From the NCBI GenBank assembly GCA_963711065.1, contig CAVQCO010000007.1:682001-746000 (forward strand): 64,000 bases of DNA, in the 5' to 3' direction. Both the position numbers and the translations under genes were made by a program. This stretch comes from Bog-473 sp963711065. Lineage in GTDB: Bacteria; Actinomycetota; Acidimicrobiia; Acidimicrobiales; RAAP-2. The notes beneath the pieces are model-generated. The model was given only the letters and a program-made list of their open reading frames with translations. It was not told the DNA's origin and did not search any database. Of the stretch, positions 61,665 to 64,000 are shown piece after piece (position 1 is the first letter of the stretch; each line of letters starts with the position of its first letter).

Positions 61665-62501
61665 GTGAACCAGCGCATTGCCGCGGGTCTGGTGAGCGCC
61701 TGGTTCGGGGCCGTTCTGCTGCTGGCCACCATGCCGAGCCTCCCGGCCCCGGGGCTCGAGCCCGACCATCCGCCGGTCGAGACGGCAGGCATCCACGAAT
61801 CGGCGAAGCCGCCTCCGCTCCACACGGTGCCGCGGATTGTGCTCTTCGGTGACTCGCTGGTTTCCGAGGCGGGGCAGGAATTCACGGATCTGGCCACACG
61901 CTCGGGTGCTGCGGTGCAGGTGCACACCTTTCCCGGCACGTCACCGTGTGACTACTTCACCTCCATGGCGACGACCGCCCAGGACTGGCACCCCACGGTC
62001 GCGGTGCTGGAGTTCGTCGGGGACGTCTTCACCGCGTGCAACGACGGCGTCCAGGTCGGGACGGCGCAGTACTACACGAAGTTCAAGGACGAGATCCGCA
62101 CCGCCATCTCGATCTTCCGCTCCGCCGGCGCCACCGTCGTCCTGATCGGTCAGCCGGCGTACCGCACCGCCGTCCTCACCAGGAACGGGTTGATCATGAA
62201 CAAGCTCTTCCGGTCGATCGCCAAGGCGACCCGGGGCGTGAGCTATGACGACGCGGGGCAAGCCGTCATGGCGAAGGGACAGTTCACCTGGACGCTGCCC
62301 TGTCTCTCGGGCCAGCCGTGCACCGGAACACACGGGACGAACGTCGTCCGCTCTCCTGACGGAGTGCACTTCTGCCCCAACGGCCAGAGCACGCCGGACC
62401 GCGGCCTCGAAGACTGCGACGTCTACTCCTCGGGTGCGTTCCGCTTCGCCTCGGCCATGCTGAAGGCGGCGCTCGGCTCGCGCACCGCGGCCGGACGGTG
62501 A
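61665..62501 (+). CDS. Secreted SGNH-hydrolase-like protein
   Basis: 278 residues, GTG start. N-terminal signal/anchor helix at about 5-27. Block I IVLFGDSLVSEAG with Ser64; TFPGTSPCDYF; VLEFVGDVFTACND; C-terminal SPDGVHFCPNGQ with the Asp-Gly-Val-His pair. Four extra cysteines in the C-terminal third suggest disulphides. This is the third SGNH protein in the window. The 78-bp gap before it contains ATACTT-like sequence but no clear TAnnnT. Confidence 0.75.
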   Translation: MNQRIAAGLVSAWFGAVLLLATMPSLPAPGLEPDHPPVETAGIHESAKPPPLHTVPRIVLFGDSLVSEAGQEFTDLATRSGAAVQVHTFPGTSPCDYFTSMATTAQDWHPTVAVLEFVGDVFTACNDGVQVGTAQYYTKFKDEIRTAISIFRSAGATVVLIGQPAYRTAVLTRNGLIMNKLFRSIAKATRGVSYDDAGQAVMAKGQFTWTLPCLSGQPCTGTHGTNVVRSPDGVHFCPNGQSTPDRGLEDCDVYSSGAFRFASAMLKAALGSRTAAGR

Positions 62502-62568
62502 GCACCCGGGTCGGTGTCCTGAGGGGCAGGCCGCTCGGCCGCTCGTCTGTGCGGTCACACCCCCCGGG

Positions 62569-62574
62569 TAGCCT
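62569..62574 (+). promoter_or_regulatory. Leaderless-type -10 hexamer TAGCCT for uvrB
   Basis: TAGCCT ends 9 nt before the uvrB ATG. No LexA-type SOS box (GAAC-N4-GTTC) is visible in the 82-bp gap. Confidence 0.35.
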
Positions 62575-62583
62575 CGAAGGGCC

Positions 62584-64000
62584 ATGCCCGATTTTCAGGT
62601 CGTCTCTCCGTTCCAGCCCTCGGGGGACCAGCCCACGGCCATCGCCGGGCTGGCGAACGGGGTGCGCCGGGGTGACCCGTACCAGACGCTGCAGGGCATC
62701 ACCGGATCGGGCAAGACGGCCACCATCGCCTGGATGATCGAGCAGGTCCAGCGGCCGACGCTCATCATCGAGCCCAACAAGTCGCTGGCCGCCCAACTGT
62801 CCTCGGAGCTGCGGGACCTGTTCCCCAAGAACCGGGTCGAGTTCTTCGTCTCCTACTACGACTACTACCAGCCCGAGGCGTACCTCCCGACGACGGACAC
62901 CTACATCGAGAAGGACTCGTCGATCAACGACGAGATCGACCGCCTCCGCCACGCCACGACGTCCTCGCTCCTCATGCGGCGCGATGTCATCGTGGTGGCG
63001 TCGGTCTCGTGCATCTACGGCCTGGGCTCGCCCGAGGAGTACCGGGACCGCATCCTCGGGGTGAAGGTGGGCGACCAGGTGGACCAGCGCGACATGCTGC
63101 GCCGCCTGGTCGACCTGCAGTACGCCCGCAACGACGTCAACCTCGTCCGCGGCACGTTCCGGGCCCGGGGGGACACCGTGGAGATCCACCCGGCGTACGA
63201 GGAGCAGGCCCTGCGGGTCGAGCTGTTCGGGGACACCGTCGAGCGCATCGTCCCCTTCGACGTGCTGACCGGCGAGATGGGGGACGAGATGGACGACGTG
63301 GCCGTCTACGCCGCCACCCACTACGTCACGGGTGACGAGATCATCCAGCGCGCCGTCGGGACCATCGAGGTGGAGCTGCGGGAGCGGCTGCAGGAGTTCG
63401 AGCGGGAGGGCAAGCTCCTCGAGGCGCAACGCCTCCGGGTGCGCACCGAGCACGACCTCGAGATGCTGGCCGAGACCGGCGTCTGCTCGGGGGTCGAGAA
63501 CTACAGCCGTCACCTGGACGGCCGCGCCCCGGGGGAGACGCCGTACACGCTGCTCGACTTCTTCCCCAAGGACTACCTGTGTGTGATCGACGAGAGCCAC
63601 GTCGCCGTGCCGCAGCTGCACGGGCAGTACGCGGGCGACCGCTCCCGCAAGGACGTGCTCGTCGAGCACGGGTTCCGCCTGCCCTCGGCCAAGGACAACC
63701 GGCCCCTGCGGTTCGACGAGTTCGTCGAGCGGGTCCCGCAGTGCGTCTTCGTGTCGGCCACGCCCGGCCCGTTCGAACTGGAGCACTCGGCCCAGGTGGT
63801 CGAGCAGGTGATCCGCCCCACCGGCCTGGTCGACCCCGAGGTCACCATCATGCCGACCAAGGGACAGGTCGACGATCTGATCGCGCGCATCCAGAAGACC
63901 GTCGGGGCCGGAGGCCGGGTCCTCGTCACCACGCTGACGAAGAAGATGGCGGAGGACCTCACGGACTACCTGGCCGACGCCGGCGTGCGGGTGCAGTACC
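62584..64000 (+). CDS. uvrB: Excinuclease ABC subunit B, partial
   Basis: Damage-verifying helicase of nucleotide excision repair. 472 codons are present and the frame stays open to the window end; the usual length is about 660-700. Walker A GITGSGKT (38-45), damage-binding beta-hairpin SYYDYYQPEAYLP (about 90-102), FFPKDYLCVIDESH with DESH Walker B, VFVSATPGPFEL, and the second helicase domain beginning RVLVTTLTKKMAE. Starts at ATG 62584 with PFQPSGDQPTAI, the conserved N-terminus. Confidence 0.97.
   Translation, partial: MPDFQVVSPFQPSGDQPTAIAGLANGVRRGDPYQTLQGITGSGKTATIAWMIEQVQRPTLIIEPNKSLAAQLSSELRDLFPKNRVEFFVSYYDYYQPEAYLPTTDTYIEKDSSINDEIDRLRHATTSSLLMRRDVIVVASVSCIYGLGSPEEYRDRILGVKVGDQVDQRDMLRRLVDLQYARNDVNLVRGTFRARGDTVEIHPAYEEQALRVELFGDTVERIVPFDVLTGEMGDEMDDVAVYAATHYVTGDEIIQRAVGTIEVELRERLQEFEREGKLLEAQRLRVRTEHDLEMLAETGVCSGVENYSRHLDGRAPGETPYTLLDFFPKDYLCVIDESHVAVPQLHGQYAGDRSRKDVLVEHGFRLPSAKDNRPLRFDEFVERVPQCVFVSATPGPFELEHSAQVVEQVIRPTGLVDPEVTIMPTKGQVDDLIARIQKTVGAGGRVLVTTLTKKMAEDLTDYLADAGVRVQY

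Overview
The window is high-GC actinobacterial chromosome. The gene set (ANTAR response regulator, WhiB relic, TIGR03086-type protein, AftD-like arabinosyltransferase, menaquinone gene menC, rpsA beside polA) and many GTG/TTG starts suggest an Actinomycetota lineage outside the classical model genera, plausibly Acidimicrobiia-like. That placement is an inference from gene content. Several start codons lie 6-9 nt after a TAnnnT hexamer, the actinobacterial leaderless-promoter pattern.

Layout. 1-1.5 kb: end of a YgfZ/GcvT-like gene, two small membrane proteins, two small unknowns. 1.6-5.0 kb: trpC-trpF-trpB-trpA, each overlapping the next. 5.0-9.7 kb (minus): a frameshifted SGNH hydrolase, then fabD-fabG-acpP-fabF, with a barrel-sandwich (lipoyl/biotinyl-like) tail fused to FabD. 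9.8-19.3 kb: a structured leader and a 2501-residue secreted S53 (sedolisin-type) protein with a beta-propeller inserted in its catalytic domain, 13 MBG-type repeats and a C-terminal GYWLV repeat domain; a secreted Thr-rich protein faces it. 19.7-22.2 kb: FtsX-like ABC permease.

22.3-31.1 kb: two integrative elements in tandem at the 3' end of tRNA-Leu(CAA). Three copies of the 22-bp tRNA end mark the boundaries. Each element carries its own paired octamer near both ends (TGTGATCA in the left one, TGTGACCA in the right one). The left element holds a membrane glycosyltransferase and a small protein and has no integrase. The right one holds a broken whiB, small dimeric alpha/beta-barrel, cupin and TIGR03086 genes, a DUF4235 membrane protein and a tyrosine recombinase.

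31.2-38.5 kb: core genes menC, ANTAR regulator, polA, rpsA and a cysteine-less DksA-like gene. 38.6-44.9 kb (minus): oppBCDF without a binding-protein gene, translationally coupled to a secreted class A beta-lactamase/DD-peptidase-like protein and followed by an ATP-grasp ligase. 45.0-62.5 kb: a cell-surface glycan locus (membrane glycosyltransferases, PIG-V-like, UDP-galactopyranose-mutase-like flavoprotein, flippase, GT4, AftD-like protein with carbohydrate-binding modules, methyltransferase, two SGNH proteins) with coaE inside. The window ends in uvrB.

Six apparent single-base frameshifts (SGNH, fabD, membrane GT, integrase, two in the aftD-like gene) and one in-frame stop (whiB) are visible. 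fabD is normally essential, so some of these may be assembly errors; gene-decay claims should be read with that in mind.
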